Of a DNA stretch of 64,000 bases, positions 1-14,183 are shown one piece after another. A program made the position numbers and the translations under genes. Every line of letters begins with the position of its first letter. The stretch's first letter is position 1. Source of the DNA: Ichthyophthirius multifiliis (lineage: Eukaryota; Ciliophora; Oligohymenophorea; Hymenostomatida); contig NW_004085945.1 in NCBI RefSeq assembly GCF_000220395.1, forward strand, positions 1-64,000, read 5' to 3'. The notes under the pieces were generated by a model that was given only the letters and a program-made list of their open reading frames with translations, ran no database searches and was not told where the DNA came from.

Positions 1-8
1 TAGTATTA

Positions 9-60
<52 letters not shown>

Positions 61-514
61 TTTTTAATGTCTTATTTAATAATTTATTAATAAGTATTTA
101 TTACTCTATTTTAAAATTTTATACATTTTAGTCAGTTTAATTTTTTGCTTTTTTTTAATCATTTTATACCTTTTTCTATTGGGATATTTTAAATTTATTT
201 TTTAAGGTATTATTTTATATTTTAAGTATAAATAATTAGAAGTATAAAAATTTTATATCTATTTCTATTATATTATTAAATAAGTATTTTTATTATATTT
301 TAAAATTTCGAAAGGAAATTTTTTTTAATTATAAATATTTTTTTTATTATTACTAGAATATATATATAAATATTTTTATATTAATTATTTTATATTATAT
401 TATTAATTAATTATTAGTTTATTAATATATATATTATTTATATACACAATATAATAAAAAAACCTTTATTAGATTAAAAATTATTATAAAATAAAAAAAT
501 ATTATTATAATTTT
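1..514. other. AT-rich spacer with (TA)n tract
   Basis: No gene is visible. A perfect (TA)n microsatellite runs over about 9-56. The rest is low-complexity A/T sequence downstream of the coiled-coil gene that stops at 515. Confidence 0.7.
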
Positions 515-2948
515 CATTTCAATTATTAAGTTAAAGAAGTAATTTTTTGTTACATTTCATTATTTAATTATTATTTCAATTCAATAAATTACTCTTACTA
601 ATGTATTTCATCCTTTATTTTTTATAATTATTATTAAGATAAACTAAGTTCATCTTTTAGTTTTTTAATTTCTTCATTTTATTAATTAATTATTGTCTAT
701 TAGACTTTATTTTAATTTATTATTTAGATTTTATCATAGAAATTATTATCAGTTAAATTCTAAAATTCTTAATTATCATTCTGAAATTCAAAAATGACTT
801 TATTTTATTTAAGAATATGAATATCTTTTAGTCTATTTTGCAAATTTTCATTTAAAAAATCAATTTATTTTGAAAAGTTAAACATTTTATTATTTTCTTC
901 ATTTTTTTCTTATTAAATTTCTATAATTTTATTTTCTTAACCAATTGTTTTTTCACATAAATTTTCGATCATATTTTCCTTTAGAAATAATGCGTTTTTC
1001 ATTTATTCGATTTCTATTGAGAGCAAAATAGCTTCATTTTAATTTTTGAGTATTTCTTCATTTTATTGATTTATTTTTTAATTTAATTATTAATTTATTT
1101 ATTTAATTTGTTCGTTTTCTGTATTTTTTTCTACAATTAATTTTTTGTTTTCTTAATTTAAAGTTTATAATTTTTCTAATTGATTATCCTTTTTTTTATT
1201 TATTTTATTTATTTATTAATATTTATTACTAAAGAATATATTTGCTTTGTTTATTCTTCGATTTATTTTTCTTTTTAAATTAATTTTTAATTACAATGTT
1301 AATTTAAGCTTATAATGTTATTTTTTTATGATTATAAGTCTTATGTTTATTACTTTAATTTGTTTATTTCTATGTCTTGATTTTCTATTTCTTTTTTATT
1401 TTTTTTGTTAAAAAATAAATTAAGATAAGAATTTTATTTTTTATTTAGTATACATATGTTTTTTTAATGTAATTAATCTTATTATTCTTTAATTTTTGTT
1501 TGCTTAATTTATATTATTTCTTTTAAATTTTAAATATCATTTTAAAATAATTCTATATTTTAAGAATCGTTTTATAATAATAAATTTTAAGTTTTAGCTT
1601 TTTCATTTTCAAGTATCATATTATTTATTTATTAGTTTAATTTATAAATTTCTTCTTATTAATTATTAATTTTATTTTAATATTTATTAGCGTTTTATTC
1701 CTAAAATTAAAAATCTTAATTATTTTATTCTAATTTATATATTTTAATATTATTTTTTTCAATCATCTCATTTTTCGATTATATAATCTATTTTTTTTTT
1801 ATTTAAAAATAAAAATTATATTTATCTCTATTAAATTATTATTTTTACTTATTATAATTATTCAATTTGTTATTATTTTAAATAAAATTATTCATTTTCA
1901 TCTCTTAAATCATCTAATTATAGATTTAATTAGTCAATAATTTATTAATTATCATAATATTTTTTTCTCCATTTTTCTACATCGATATTTCTTGATTATA
2001 GGTTATTTTTTAAACTATCTAACTCGGTTAATAATATATCTTTAGTTTCTATAATTTATTAATTATTTGATAATTATATTTTAATATCATCTATTTCTAT
2101 TTGTTTTTATTTCAATTAATTAATTTGATTATCTAAATCGATTTATTATAGAGTTAATTATTCTTAAAATTTTTAATTAGTTTATTTTAATTCTTATATA
2201 ATATTAATATATTCTTAGAATTTTTATTGATTTATTGCACTTAATAATTCATTATTTTCATTTCTTTATATTTATATATATTTTTTATTTAAAAAAATAA
2301 AATAAAAAAGTTTTTACTTTTTTAATATTTCTAGTTCAAATTTAGTTAATTATAGAGTATTATTTTATAGTTTTTCTTATAAATTTTATATTTATTTTTC
2401 TTTTTAGAATATATTATTATTTTATTCTTATATTTGTTTTTTATAAATTTAAATTTCGCTTAGCTTTTCTTATAATATATTATTGATTTTCTCATTATCA
2501 TTTAATAATCTATTTATTTTATAAGATGTTTTTTTATATTAGTCTATTTATTAAGTATAGTATTCTATTTATTTAAGCTAAATTATTTAATTTTATTCCT
2601 ATTATATTTATTTTTAAATATAAAATAAATATGTTATTTTATTTTTTGTAAAACATAATATGAGCATTTTTTTTATTTATCTTCTAATTCTGTTTATAAG
2701 GCTTTTATTATATTTTAGTCGTTTGCATCTTTTACTAATATTGTTTTCATTATTAATTAACTTTAAGGCTTTTCGGGCATATTATCAATCAAATTTATTC
2801 GTCTTTAGGGACTTTGTGCTAATAAGTTTACGTTTTTATTTGTTAAACCTTATAATAACTAGATTGGTTTAGGAGATAAACTATGTTTATTTTCTTAATC
2901 AGATATATTAATATTATATCTGTTTACAGTTAATTTATGATTGTTCAT
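515..2948 (-). CDS. coiled-coil protein, uncharacterised
   Basis: I do not recognise a family. With TAA/TAG as Gln, a protein of about 700 residues is encoded in five exons. It starts MNNHKLTVNRYNI at 2948 and ends at TGA 515-517. After about 90 N-terminal residues with Ser/Pro (KHSLSPKPI) it becomes an almost unbroken coiled coil rich in E, K, Q, N, I and L, for example NEKINNILQEKLSEIQ and EEIKKLKDELSL. Four introns with GT...AG ends restore the frame each time: about 1176-1229, 1788-1848, 2264-2317 and 2599-2654, all 54-61 bases. A structural, cytoskeletal or basal-body role would be typical of such proteins in ciliates but is only a guess. It could also be a Golgi or centrosome type coiled coil. 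The reading frame is well supported; the function is unknown. Confidence 0.65.
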
Positions 2949-3364
2949 GTATTTTTATATATTTTAATAAATTTTTTAACAGAATTTATTTAAATTTATT
3001 TTTTTTATTTAAAATATATTATATTTTTTTATATATTTCATATTTTAATAAAATAATAAATAATACTCTTTTATATAAAAATAAATAAAAAAATAGCTAA
3101 ATTTTATAAAGATAAAAAATATATTTGATTTTTCTTAAAAAATAGAAATATTTATTATAATATAGAATTTAAATAATTAAAATCATAATTTAAAAATATA
3201 TAATATATAAAAAAGATATGAAAATATAAAAATATATTTATTACTTGTTATGATTAATTATTATTTAAATAAAATTTGTATAAAATTGATTCAATAGAAA
3301 AAGACTAAAAAAAGGTTATAAAATATATATTTAATAATAAAAAAAAAAAATTAAATAAATATAA

Positions 3365-3408
<44 letters not shown>

Positions 3409-4017
3409 TTAGTTATTATTATTTTTCTTTATTTTTTTTTAAATTATTAATTTAATTATATTTTTGTTTTCAAATTAAATATTATTTTTTCTACATTATT
3501 TTTTTTCAAGTAAATAATTATATAAAAATATTATAGAAATTACAATTGATTTATAATTTTTACATTTATCATATATAATAATATACTTGTATACAATTTG
3601 TTCAAATTATATTTTATTATATAAAAGAATATATATATTATAATTTATCAATTTTTTTTTTAAATAAGAAAAACATAATAAATGCATTAAATAAATGTTT
3701 TTTGCCCTATAACATATTAACCATAATCATAATTTTTAACATTATCAGAGAGACAATAAATATTTTAACAAAGAAATATTTAAACAAGTCAAAATATAAG
3801 TAATTTAATTCATGAATTAAGTATAAGCAAAAGACTATTATACATATTATTTTTAAGTTTTATTTTAATATTATTTTTAATTACTGCGTTTTTTTAATAA
3901 TTTGATGCTTATACTATTTTTTTGTATATAATTTACTCGTATTTTTTTATATTGATTTACCGTAGAATTATTTTATTTAGAATTAATTTGAGAAATACTT
4001 AAACTTAAGGCAGTATT
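2949..4017. other. divergent spacer
   Basis: AT-rich intergenic DNA between the minus-strand coiled-coil gene and the plus-strand RING gene, so it should hold both promoters. It contains a (TA)n tract at about 3374-3404. No further gene is seen. Confidence 0.6.
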
Positions 4018-4374
4018 ATGAGAATATAAAATTTAAATTAATTGCAAATTCAGTAAAATTAAATATAAAGAAGAAGAATTATGAGAATATTAAATGCAAT
4101 TTTATATAATATTAGATAATAAAATTATATCGATTTGTAAAATGAAGGAATTAAAGAATCTGAATTAAATGAAATTAATGGAAAAGGTGTATATGTTACA
4201 TAAAATTAATTAAAAGAAGAAGAATGTTCTATTTGCTTATAAAATTTTTAATAGTAATAGTAAATTAGAACACTTTAATGTAATCATTTTTTTCATTTAT
4301 AATGTATTGATGAATGGTTAAAAAAAATATGTAAATGTCCTTTATGTAGAAATAATCCTTTAACAAAATAATGA
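4018..4374 (+). CDS. small RING-H2 finger protein, probable E3 ubiquitin ligase
   Basis: About 118 residues, no intron, ending at TGA 4372-4374. The C-terminal half is a complete RING-H2: ECSIC, then RTLQCNHFFH with the Cys-x-His-x3-His spacing, then CIDEWLKK and CKCPLCRNN. All eight zinc ligands are present, and the Trp of DEWLKK sits where RING-H2 domains contact E2 enzymes. The N-terminal half is Gln-rich without recognisable domains and has no membrane segment. The first in-frame ATG (4018) was chosen; a second at 4081 (MRILNA) is also possible. The frame is open for some distance upstream, so a further 5' exon cannot be excluded. Role by family: transfer of ubiquitin from an E2 to an unknown substrate. 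Gln codons are almost all TAA/TAG. Confidence 0.8.
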
Positions 4375-4987
4375 AATAAACTAATTAACATGATTATATA
4401 TATTTTTTATAAAATATTTTTTTTTATAGTTGTATATATAATGTTTTTATTATAAATAGTATATATAACATTAGATTAGTGATTTTTGATTTTTTAATAT
4501 ATAAAAAATATTTAATATATTTAAAAAAAAAATATAAATTTAAATAAATAGAAAACAAAAAATATAGTAAATAAAAAATAAATTAAAATTTAAAAAATAA
4601 ATATATATATAAATATAAATATTTAAATTTGCAAATATGCAAATATTATTATTTTTATATTTTAATATATATAAAGATATATACTATGCTTATTTTTTAA
4701 TTATTATTAATTTCTTTTTTTTTATTTTTAGCAATTATATTATAATCTATTATTAATCTTATTTTATATTTGTCTATGATTTTAGTTTATAACTATATAA
4801 AGAATACTTTGGTAGTAAAATTATTTTAATATTTATAATATTTCTATTATTATTAATATAATTATTTAATTTTTTTTTAAATTTTTAATATACAATTAAT
4901 ATTTTATATATAATTTAATTTTATTTAATATATCTTTTTATATTATTTAAATTTATATACATTTTTTCATATATATATATAAATATT
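4375..4987. other. convergent spacer
   Basis: AT-rich DNA between the stop of the RING gene and the stop of the minus-strand WD-repeat gene. I see no gene and no structured RNA. Confidence 0.6.
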
Positions 4988-6409
4988 TCATTTAAACTCT
5001 ATAACTACTCCTTTTTCAGATTTTCCTGTAACAAATATACTCTTATTTATATTAATGCAATTTATTTCTTCCATTTCTTCAATTTAAAATATCTATTATA
5101 CATTCATATTAACTTCAAATGCTAAAATATTATTATCTATTGTTATCAAATATTTACTTTCTTCAAAAAATTATCCATAATTTGCGAAAAGATTATTTTT
5201 TTCTTCGATAAGTTGACATTAGTTATCTTAAATTACGTGTATTTTTAATGTTTAATCATAAGAATTAGTCATAAGTAATTTTTAGGAAGAAACATTTATT
5301 ATATGTATCCAATCTTAGTGTATTTTTTAAGAAAAAATAAACTAAATATTTCCTTATTTATCGATTTAATAAAAAAATACAGAACCTTCTTCAGATGAAA
5401 CAACAAATTCTTTTTTACTAAAAAAATGACTTTTTAAAAACTTCACATTTTGTTAAGAAAAGGAGGATTTTATTTAAAAATTTAATATATCTATATAAAA
5501 AATTTCATCTATTGTTATTATTAATAAAAAGCTTTTAAAAATGTTTAAATTTTTTTCATGTTTTTCTATTTAAATTATTTGTTTAGGAAATTTTATATGA
5601 TTTTATATTTCAAAATCATCCATATTTAGCATAAAAAGGTCGTTTTAAAGTGCTATTATTAATTTTTAGGTTGATTTTATATATTTTAGGTCTATAATAG
5701 GACTTTGGAAGTCTTTTTATGATATTATTTATTAGGTTTAGTTATTAATTTTTAAAAATTAACCATCCCAACCAGTTGTAATTAATTCTATTTTTTTTTT
5801 TTATTATATTATATATAAATTTATTTATTATTTACAATCAAATTGATTCAAATAAAGTATTTTAGAAATATATATAGATATAGGACTAAAACGGTTTGGA
5901 TAGTTTACTTATTTATGTTATGTTTGGAGTATCTTTTTATTATTTTCGGTTATTTATTGGAGTATATTTATTTTATTTTCTTATATTTTTTTTGGGGTTT
6001 TTAGGGAGTTTTGGAAGGATAATTCTTTTATAAATATTTCGTATTTTTGTGTTTTTTGAAGTATTTTTTAAGAGTTTTTTTACATTTTTTTAGTTAATTT
6101 TTTTTAGAGAATTTATATTAGGTTTTAGTAGGTTTTTTCAAATTAAATGTATTTTTGGAATATTTATTTTATTTTTTAGCTTTAAATTTCTAAGGTTTTC
6201 GAATTTTAGTGATTGATTTCAATCATTTTATGGGCAATTTTATCATATTCATTAAGATTTTTTAATATTTATAATTAAGAAGCGTATATAAAGAAGTCTT
6301 GGTCTATTTAAGTTTCTATTTTTTGGATTATAATAGCAATTTAGTGTTTTAAAAATTATTTTATATCATTTTTTGCTTTTTCAAGAGTATCTTCATTTGT
6401 AAAAAACAT
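4988..6409 (-). CDS. coiled-coil / WD-repeat-like protein
   Basis: About 458 residues in two exons joined across a 48-base intron at about 5788-5835. The start is MFFTNEDTLEKAKNDIKQF at 6409 and the stop TGA at 4988-4990. The first about 180 residues are helical and rich in K, Q, I and N (coiled coil). The second exon opens with ILYLNQFDELITTGWDG, a blade-like WD/beta-propeller strand pair, and continues with repeats such as EFVVSSEEGSVFFY, QDWIHIINVSSQKLLMTNSYD and NCININKSIFVTGKSEKG. The blades are degenerate, so a WD40-like propeller is likely but not certain; a different beta-propeller is possible. Such helix-plus-propeller proteins usually act as scaffolds. I do not recognise a specific orthologue. 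Confidence 0.62.
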
Positions 6410-6866
6410 ATCTAAAAATTACATTATGTATATTTATTTGGATAAAGAAAGATATTCTAATTTAATGTATATATTTAATAAATAAAATAAAAAATAATAT
6501 TTGAAAAAATAAAATTTTAGAAAAATAAAATATTTTTGATATATAAATAAGATTTTTATAATAATTAATAAATTTATATATAAAAATAAAAAGAATTTTA
6601 TCAATTTTATCAATTTTTATGTATATATATTATAAACTTTATAAATAATAATAAATGAATTTTATAAATATATATATATTTATATATTTATATATTTATA
6701 TATTTATATATTTATATTATATAATAAATATTTTATAATTTTTTATATTTATATTATATTTTAATAATATATAAATTATATGAAAACTATTAAAAAATTA
6801 AAAATAAAAAGACTTTTTTTAAGAAAATATATATTTAGATATTGTTTAATTATTTTAAAAAAAATT
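6410..6866. other. AT-rich spacer with short tandem repeats
   Basis: Intergenic between two minus-strand genes. It contains a tandem (TATTTATA)n stretch at about 6665-6716. No gene is seen. Confidence 0.6.
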
Positions 6867-7238
6867 TCATTCAATACCAAAACTATCATTTCCTTCTAAA
6901 ATAGCTTATAATAATTTTTTCAAAAGAATATTTTTACTTTCGTATTAAGGAAGATCTAATTAATTAAAACTACGCAAAAAAATAAAATAAAATAAAATAA
7001 AAAAATAGTTTTTACCATGTATGAGCAACAGGTAGATTTTAAATATCAAATATTTATTTGATTTCAAATCCAAATTCTTTAAAACCGCCAAGAGGCAATT
7101 TATAAGAACCGCTTAAGAAAAAGAGAAAATTTCTTTTCATTTTATCATCAAATTAATCAACTATTTCCCAAAACCATTTAATTTATTCACTTTATTCATT
7201 ATATCCGCCACTATATTATGTATTTATTCTCATTTCTT

Positions 7239-7293
<55 letters not shown>

Positions 7294-10200
7294 GATTATT
7301 TTTACAGTTTATTTCTTAATTTCCTGCTATTTACATTCCTAATTCCATCCAATCTATTAAATATAGTTCGGATTTGGGGAAAATACTATAAAAACCATCC
7401 ATAAAAGCTCTTATTTAGTCTTTTATTTATTAAATCATTATAAAATATAATACTTTTTCTATATAACTGTTTTTATTTTAATTCGTAACTTCTATATTTT
7501 TTCCATTTTTTATTAACTCAACTTCTTTATAATCATCAAATACATAATAATTATATCTATTATAAATTTAAAAATGAATAAATATTTTATTTTATTTTTA
7601 TACGTAAAAGTCAAATATAAATCATCTACTGAATTTTCTTTTATCCAAAGTAAATTTTATGCCTATTATGGTTCAATGTCTTCTAAATCGGATATCTTTA
7701 AATTTCTATGAGTTAAAACTTTAAGAAAAAACTTTGCAAAATCAATTCCTACAATATATCTATTTAAAATAGCCTTTTTTGATATATATATATTTTACAT
7801 ATATAATTGATAATATAAATATTTACTTTTGCTATAATAATTCCTGTGAATTTAAATATAGTAATATTATCAGGGACTAAATATGAGAGTGGATTTGGGA
7901 AATGCATTAATTTTTTTTGTCCTAGTTTAAATAGTGCGTTATTTGGGTTAAATATTTCCTTTACTATACATGAATACCATTCTTTAGTTAAACCACTTTA
8001 GTCTATTCCTTCTTCGTTTTTGAATTTGACTTCGAATTGTTTTTGGATGATTTAATTTGCAGTTTATGTCAGTATTTTTTAGAATGAATTTTCAAATACA
8101 CATTTTCTATTTATTTTTAAGTTTATATTTTCTAAATAAAAATCTTTTTTTTCAGATCTTTTTTTAGCCCTTCTTATGGCTTTTATACTTATAGCTAATA
8201 TTCGAGTTTCTAGGTCTAAATGGTGAAGAATTTAAGGGTTTTTTTACACTACACGAATGTATTTTTAAAACAACTAGTCGCTTAGTCCTACGAAAAGCTT
8301 TATAAGATCACAAAAGCCACTTTCGAGTATATTTATAAGGGTAGGAAGGTCAAAAAGAGTGTTTTTTTGTTAATAAAATTAGATGTTTTCAATGATATTC
8401 TATTAAATAGAGGCTTATTTATTGATATTTATTTAAGGGATATCAGTAAAGGAAGTGGCTGTTGGTGTTTTTTTGGCAGTTTTATTTTGATAGTTTTCAA
8501 AATCGTAATATGGGTGGAGACTGTACATTAACTTTATTAAAGGAATATAAATTTCTATAATGGATTAAAGTGTTTATTTTTATTGGGCATTGCTTTGCGA
8601 TTTCTGGAAGAAGTTTTAATAGAAGAAAAAAATATGATTTATTATTTAAGAAAACAATAGGAGGAGATTTTAATGTGAAAGTGCCTTTTTTAAGTCTTGG
8701 AAATAGTCAGAAATATTCTTGCTTGTTTTTGGGATATTTTTTAAAACTAGTCTTATCAAAAAACGCATGTTAGAGGCAAAAAATTTAAATGATTCATATA
8801 TAGAGTTCTATTTTTAGTCTAAAATTATGTTTTATATGTGATTTAGGTGATGTTCAGTAGTTTAGAAAGATTAATCTTGGATACTTTTGTTTAATATAGG
8901 GATTATTTTTGTGTTTAAAATCTATGATTAGTATTCCGTGTATATTTAGAGCAGGTTTAGGGAATCTAAGAAGCTGTTTTAGGCATTTTTTTTCAAAAGA
9001 GAGATCTATGCGGTCCTCAATTTGAATAATTCTTAGCATTTGTAGTAGTAGGAGTAAATGTTTTGGATTGCTTAGGGGGAAAAATGAAACTTTTCGGGGA
9101 TTTATAGTCTGTTAATTATATTAAGGATCTTAATATAGGATATTTAGATGTTTAAGTCGGAAAAATCGCCTCCAATGATACTTAGAAGGGTTTCTAGGCC
9201 TGTTTAGGGTTCAAAAAGGAGCATTTTTTGGGGTTTTTGAAAAAAAGATAGGGGAATTGTATATGAAAAATATTCTTTTTGAGTAAAATAGAAGGAGAAA
9301 TGTTTTTTTTATGAATTTAAGAGAAGCTATTTGAAAAAAGATAGTGTATTATCAAAGAAAATAGAGTATTATTTGCCAAAAAGTTCCTTGTTTTTTTAAT
9401 TGAGGAAAAAGTTAAAAAAAAAGTCATCTTCATCATCATTTTGATTTTGGTATTTTTGGAAATAAAAAGGCAATTTTAACAAAAAGAATAAAGTTTAGAT
9501 GATTTAAGGACCATGTATAGGATTTATTAGTTCATTGCATATTATTTAAAGGTCAAAATCTAGAGAATAAAACGATTTTATAAGTTAAAGAATAGTTTCT
9601 TCTTTATAGAAAATTAAAGTATTCATAAAAAGACTAATTAATTAATCTTTTGAGAGTGTTTTTTATTAATTATTATTGTTTTTAGAAGATTTATTTTATT
9701 CTGCTTCTTCTTCTACTTCTTCTTCTACTTCTTCTTCTTCTTCTTCTTCATCTTCTTCACTTCCGTATTCGTCTGTATATATTGTTTCATCTTCTTCGAA
9801 TGAATTTTCATCTTCTGTGTATGTTTCCTCATCATAAACTTCATCTTCTTAAGAATCTTCTGAGGAATTTTAGTCTTCTTCAGAACTGGAAAGGCTAAAA
9901 AGATCGAATTCACTTTCTTATTCATTTTTTGCTTTCTAATTTTTTTCTTCTTCTTCTTCTTCTTCTTCTTCTTCGTCTTCTTCGTCTTCTTCTTCGTCTG
10001 CCTTTTCTTCTTCGAAAAAATCGTCTTTGGCTTTATTTTTGTGTTCTTCGTCTTCTTCAGTATCATATTCTTTGATTTTATTTTCTAATTCATCATTTTT
10101 TTTTGTTTGTTTTTTTTGTTTGTTTTTTTGTTTCTTTTTAAAATCTTAAGGGAACTTCTGCTATAAATAATGTCTTAATGGATCTTCGGGATTTATTTAT

Positions 10201-13200
10201 TGAGATATTTAAGTAAATAAGGTACGTGTTTATTGATTAGATTTCATTTCTTTTAAAATTTGTATTAACTTAGTAAATTATTTAGTATTTTTGTCTATTT
10301 TTCCTTAAAAATGATACTATAAGCATATTTATTCTCTCAATTCAATATATTTATTTAATTTTTCGGTTATTAATTATGCTTATTCATCGTCTTAATTTTC
10401 TAAGTCACTTAAAATACTACTATTTTCTTCGATTTCTTAAAAATCCTCACTTTTTTAGTCTTCTTCTTGATCACTAACATTATGTTAATTTTCTTTTTTT
10501 ATTAAATTTATAGATCGTTTTTATTATTACAAAAAATTTTTTTGGTTGTTTTTTTAAGTTTTTTGTTCTTCATTTTCTTTTTCTTCTTTTTCATCAAAAT
10601 TTGACCAATCTTCATCGTTTTTAGAACTATTTTAGTTTTTTTTTTTTTCTGTAATTTTTACGCTTTTTTCATCTTCGTCTAAACTAGACCATTCGTTTTC
10701 TGAGTTTTATTCGTTGTTTTTTTGTGTAATTTATTCGATTTTTTAATCAGGTTTTTCTTTGTTTTCTTAAATTTATTATGATTCGGTTTATTCATCTTTT
10801 TCTTGAATTTTTTCTTTGTCTTCTTCATGTGTTTTTTAAATGTTCTTAATTTGCATTTTTTATACTTAATTTTTAAATTCTTTTTTATCTGAATTGATCA
10901 AATTTCCCTTTAAAAATCCATCGTCTAATTCTAGGAGTATTATTTTGCCAAAATCTTCTATTTTTTCGAGATTTTATTTACTTAATATATCATATTATAC
11001 TAAAAAATCATTATAATAATCCTAATTTAGTATTATTTATGAAACAAATTCCTATAGATCTTCAAAAACAGCATTTGAGAGTTTTTTGTTTTTTTTGGAG
11101 TTGTTTTTTTCGTAAATTTGACTATTAAAATATTCCAAATTCCATCTTTCAATTTTCATTTTATTTTTTTAGAAATTAATTTTTCTTCCTAAAATATTTA
11201 ACATAATTCTTTATTTTTCTATTTTTTAAGGAAAAATTAATTTCATAAGTTCAATCATATTTTCAATATTTATTTCTTTTTCGTTTTATGTTTCTTCTAA
11301 AAAATACACTAAAAGTGTTTAAGTGTAAATTTCTTAAGTTTCCTTTTATAAAATACAGCCTATGTATATATTCTAAACTAAAAATTTCAATTCTAAAATT
11401 GATTTTTTACCAAGAATTACCTTTTTTAATATTTGTTCGATTTTTTCTATATTTATATATTGTTCTTATTATAATAAAAGATTAGGAAAAACATTAAAAA
11501 ATACGGCTAATAATTCAAAATTATCTTAATCTATAATTTTTTGAATTAAAAATGGTAAAAGATCATATAGTGATTAGTTTTAGAAAGTCTTATTATCCCA
11601 TAAGTATTTAGGTACATAAAAATATTTAGTAAAGATGTCCCAATTTTAAAATTGATTTAGTTCTTTTTTTATTAAAGAATTATATTTAAAATTTATACTT
11701 TTAAATTTATTAGAAAATCCAAAAAACACTTGCTTTTTATCTAGAAAATATATACGAAAATCTTTATGAGAAATTCTATATTATTTTCGGATAAAGAAAG
11801 CTCAAAAAAATATAAAAAATCATCTTTTTCATTCAAAAAAAAGGTTAAGTTTTAGTAAATTAATTCATTTAAAAATTTTGTGTTTATTTTTTGTTTTTTT
11901 CTAAAAATAATTTTTTAACTATACTTTTTTTCAATAAAATATCTTCATTTATTTCTATTTTGCCTATTTTTTCATCTTCAAGTATATTTTAATAGTTTAA
12001 AATTAAATCATTTCCATTTTCCAATTTTTAAAGGACTATTTGGAATAAAATTTTCCATTTATTTTAAACATTTTATTTCATTTCTTCTAATATGAGTATA
12101 ATATGGTATTATTTTTATATTTCTATATAAGAAATTTCATCTTATTCTCCATTTAAATAAAATAAAGACTCAATTAAAGCTTAAAAAATTTCCTTTTTTT
12201 AACCTGAATTTGCATATACTAAAACTATGAGATTTTTGAGAATTTACAGTACATTTTATTCTGATATATTTTCGAAAAAAATGGGTATTTATACAATGAT
12301 GAGATTTTGGAGATTTTTGTGTATTTTTTCAAAGTTTTTTCCTATTAAAATTAAGTATTAGAGTATATTTTAAGTATAAATTAATATAATAAAGTGCTAA
12401 TTTTATCCATTTATTCGATTTTTAGTTAACTCTGTAAATATTTGAGTTCTGGTTTAAAATTTGGGCTTGAAAAAATAAATGTTAAAGTCAAAAAATATAA
12501 TTTTTCGTTTAAAATTTCTATATTTTTTTCATTTTATGGTTTATTTTAGACTATTTAAGTAAATAAAATCAATGTTTTTTCAAAAAAATGATTTTTAATA
12601 CATAAATTTAAAAAAAACTATTCGAAATGATTTTTATCTTTTTAATCAAAAGAATGGCTTTTCGAAAAAAAAAAACCTATTTTTTCGAAAATAAAAACTA
12701 GTTAACATATTGAAAAATCTCCTATATTCTAAAGCAAATTGTAAAAAAAGGAAATTTAGTAATTTATTAATTCTTAGTCGTTTTACTGAAATTTTTTAGT
12801 ATTTTTTCGATTATTATATGTAGAAATTCATTAAAATAATGCAGTTTTTTATTATATTTAGTCTATAAAAGTTACTCGTTTTTAATCTAATAAGTAAATT
12901 CTTATATAACATAGCCTCCGAAAGCTAAAACTTACTCTAGAATTGAAATATTTCCTTTTTCTTTATCAACATAGGCTAAATAATTAAGTAAATTCCAAAA
13001 AAAGGATGTTTTTTAGACTTTTTCTGATATATAATTATTTTAAGGAATATAAGAAAAAAGCTGTTTTTTGGAAGAAAATAAAAAGAAGAAATTTGAAGAT
13101 AAATTTTCTTTTGAAAAACTTATTTTTTTTTCGATATTTAAAATTAGGTTTTCTTCACTAAATTATTCATAGAAAAATTTCAAGTCATTTTTGATTAAAA

Positions 13201-14134
13201 AAAATTTTTAAAATTCATTCAAAAAACGAAAAAAAACCTCAAAAAGTTCTTTTTTTAATTAAGGAAAATTCCGCATTTTTTTATTTAATTTTTCGCTTAA
13301 ATTTAATATGTTTTCCCACATTTTTTAGTGCTTAATATTCTCCCAATATACTACTCTTTGATATAAAAAAGAATATTTTTGGTCCGTTTATATTATTTAA
13401 GGGTATTTTTTGTATAAAGAAAATATTAGTTAATATTCTTTGGATAATTTTTGTAAAAAAAAAGCCAATTATTTTTCTAAAACTTATATAGCATATGCCG
13501 CATTTTCTTTTTTGACAAATTAAATATCGAAATTGATTAATTATAAATGCCAGAAATTACAAAAATTATATTTAATATACAATTTAGTAACTATTTATCT
13601 GAAATTTTCATTCTAAGAAAGGACTTTATCAGTACAACAGCTAATGTAGTTTTGAAAATAATTATCTATTTATACACCTGAATATAAAAATCCAGAAATC
13701 ACATTATCAAATTACAAAACCTTATTTTCATGTTTCCAACTATAATAATTTTCAATTTAATCCACATTAGAAGAATGAAAAGATATATTTAAAAAAAAAC
13801 ACAATACTGATAATATAGATGAGTTATTATTTTAAGGAGGAATACCTTAAATTTATATATTGGGAATATATTCTTAAATTTCTTCATTATTAATTTTTTA
13901 AGAATTATTTAGAGAAAAAAAATTATTTTAGTAATTGTATTACGTAGAAGGATTTTATTCTATTAAAATAAATATTTTTTCAACTATTAATTAAGTAATG
14001 TTCTATGGCGAATAAAAAAAATTACTAAGAAAATCCTCGTAAATTTCATCAGAAAAATCTTGTATAAAATAGAAATAGGATTTAATAACAAAATAAAAAG
14101 TTTCACAATTTACAATTTAATTACTTTGTTAAAA

Positions 14135-14183
<49 letters not shown>

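Noticed and set aside
515-2948. Apparent frameshifts suggesting a pseudogene
   Set aside because: Each frame change coincides with a 54-61 base GT...AG intron, so the gene is intact.
8570-9039. Short standard-code ORFs on both strands
   Set aside because: They are shadows of the minus-strand HECT ligase, whose frame is continuous here in the ciliate code.
9725-10066. Minus-strand poly-Lys reading frame of 113 codons
   Set aside because: It is the out-of-frame reading of the Glu/Asp-rich acidic run of the HECT ligase (AAG/AAA instead of GAA).
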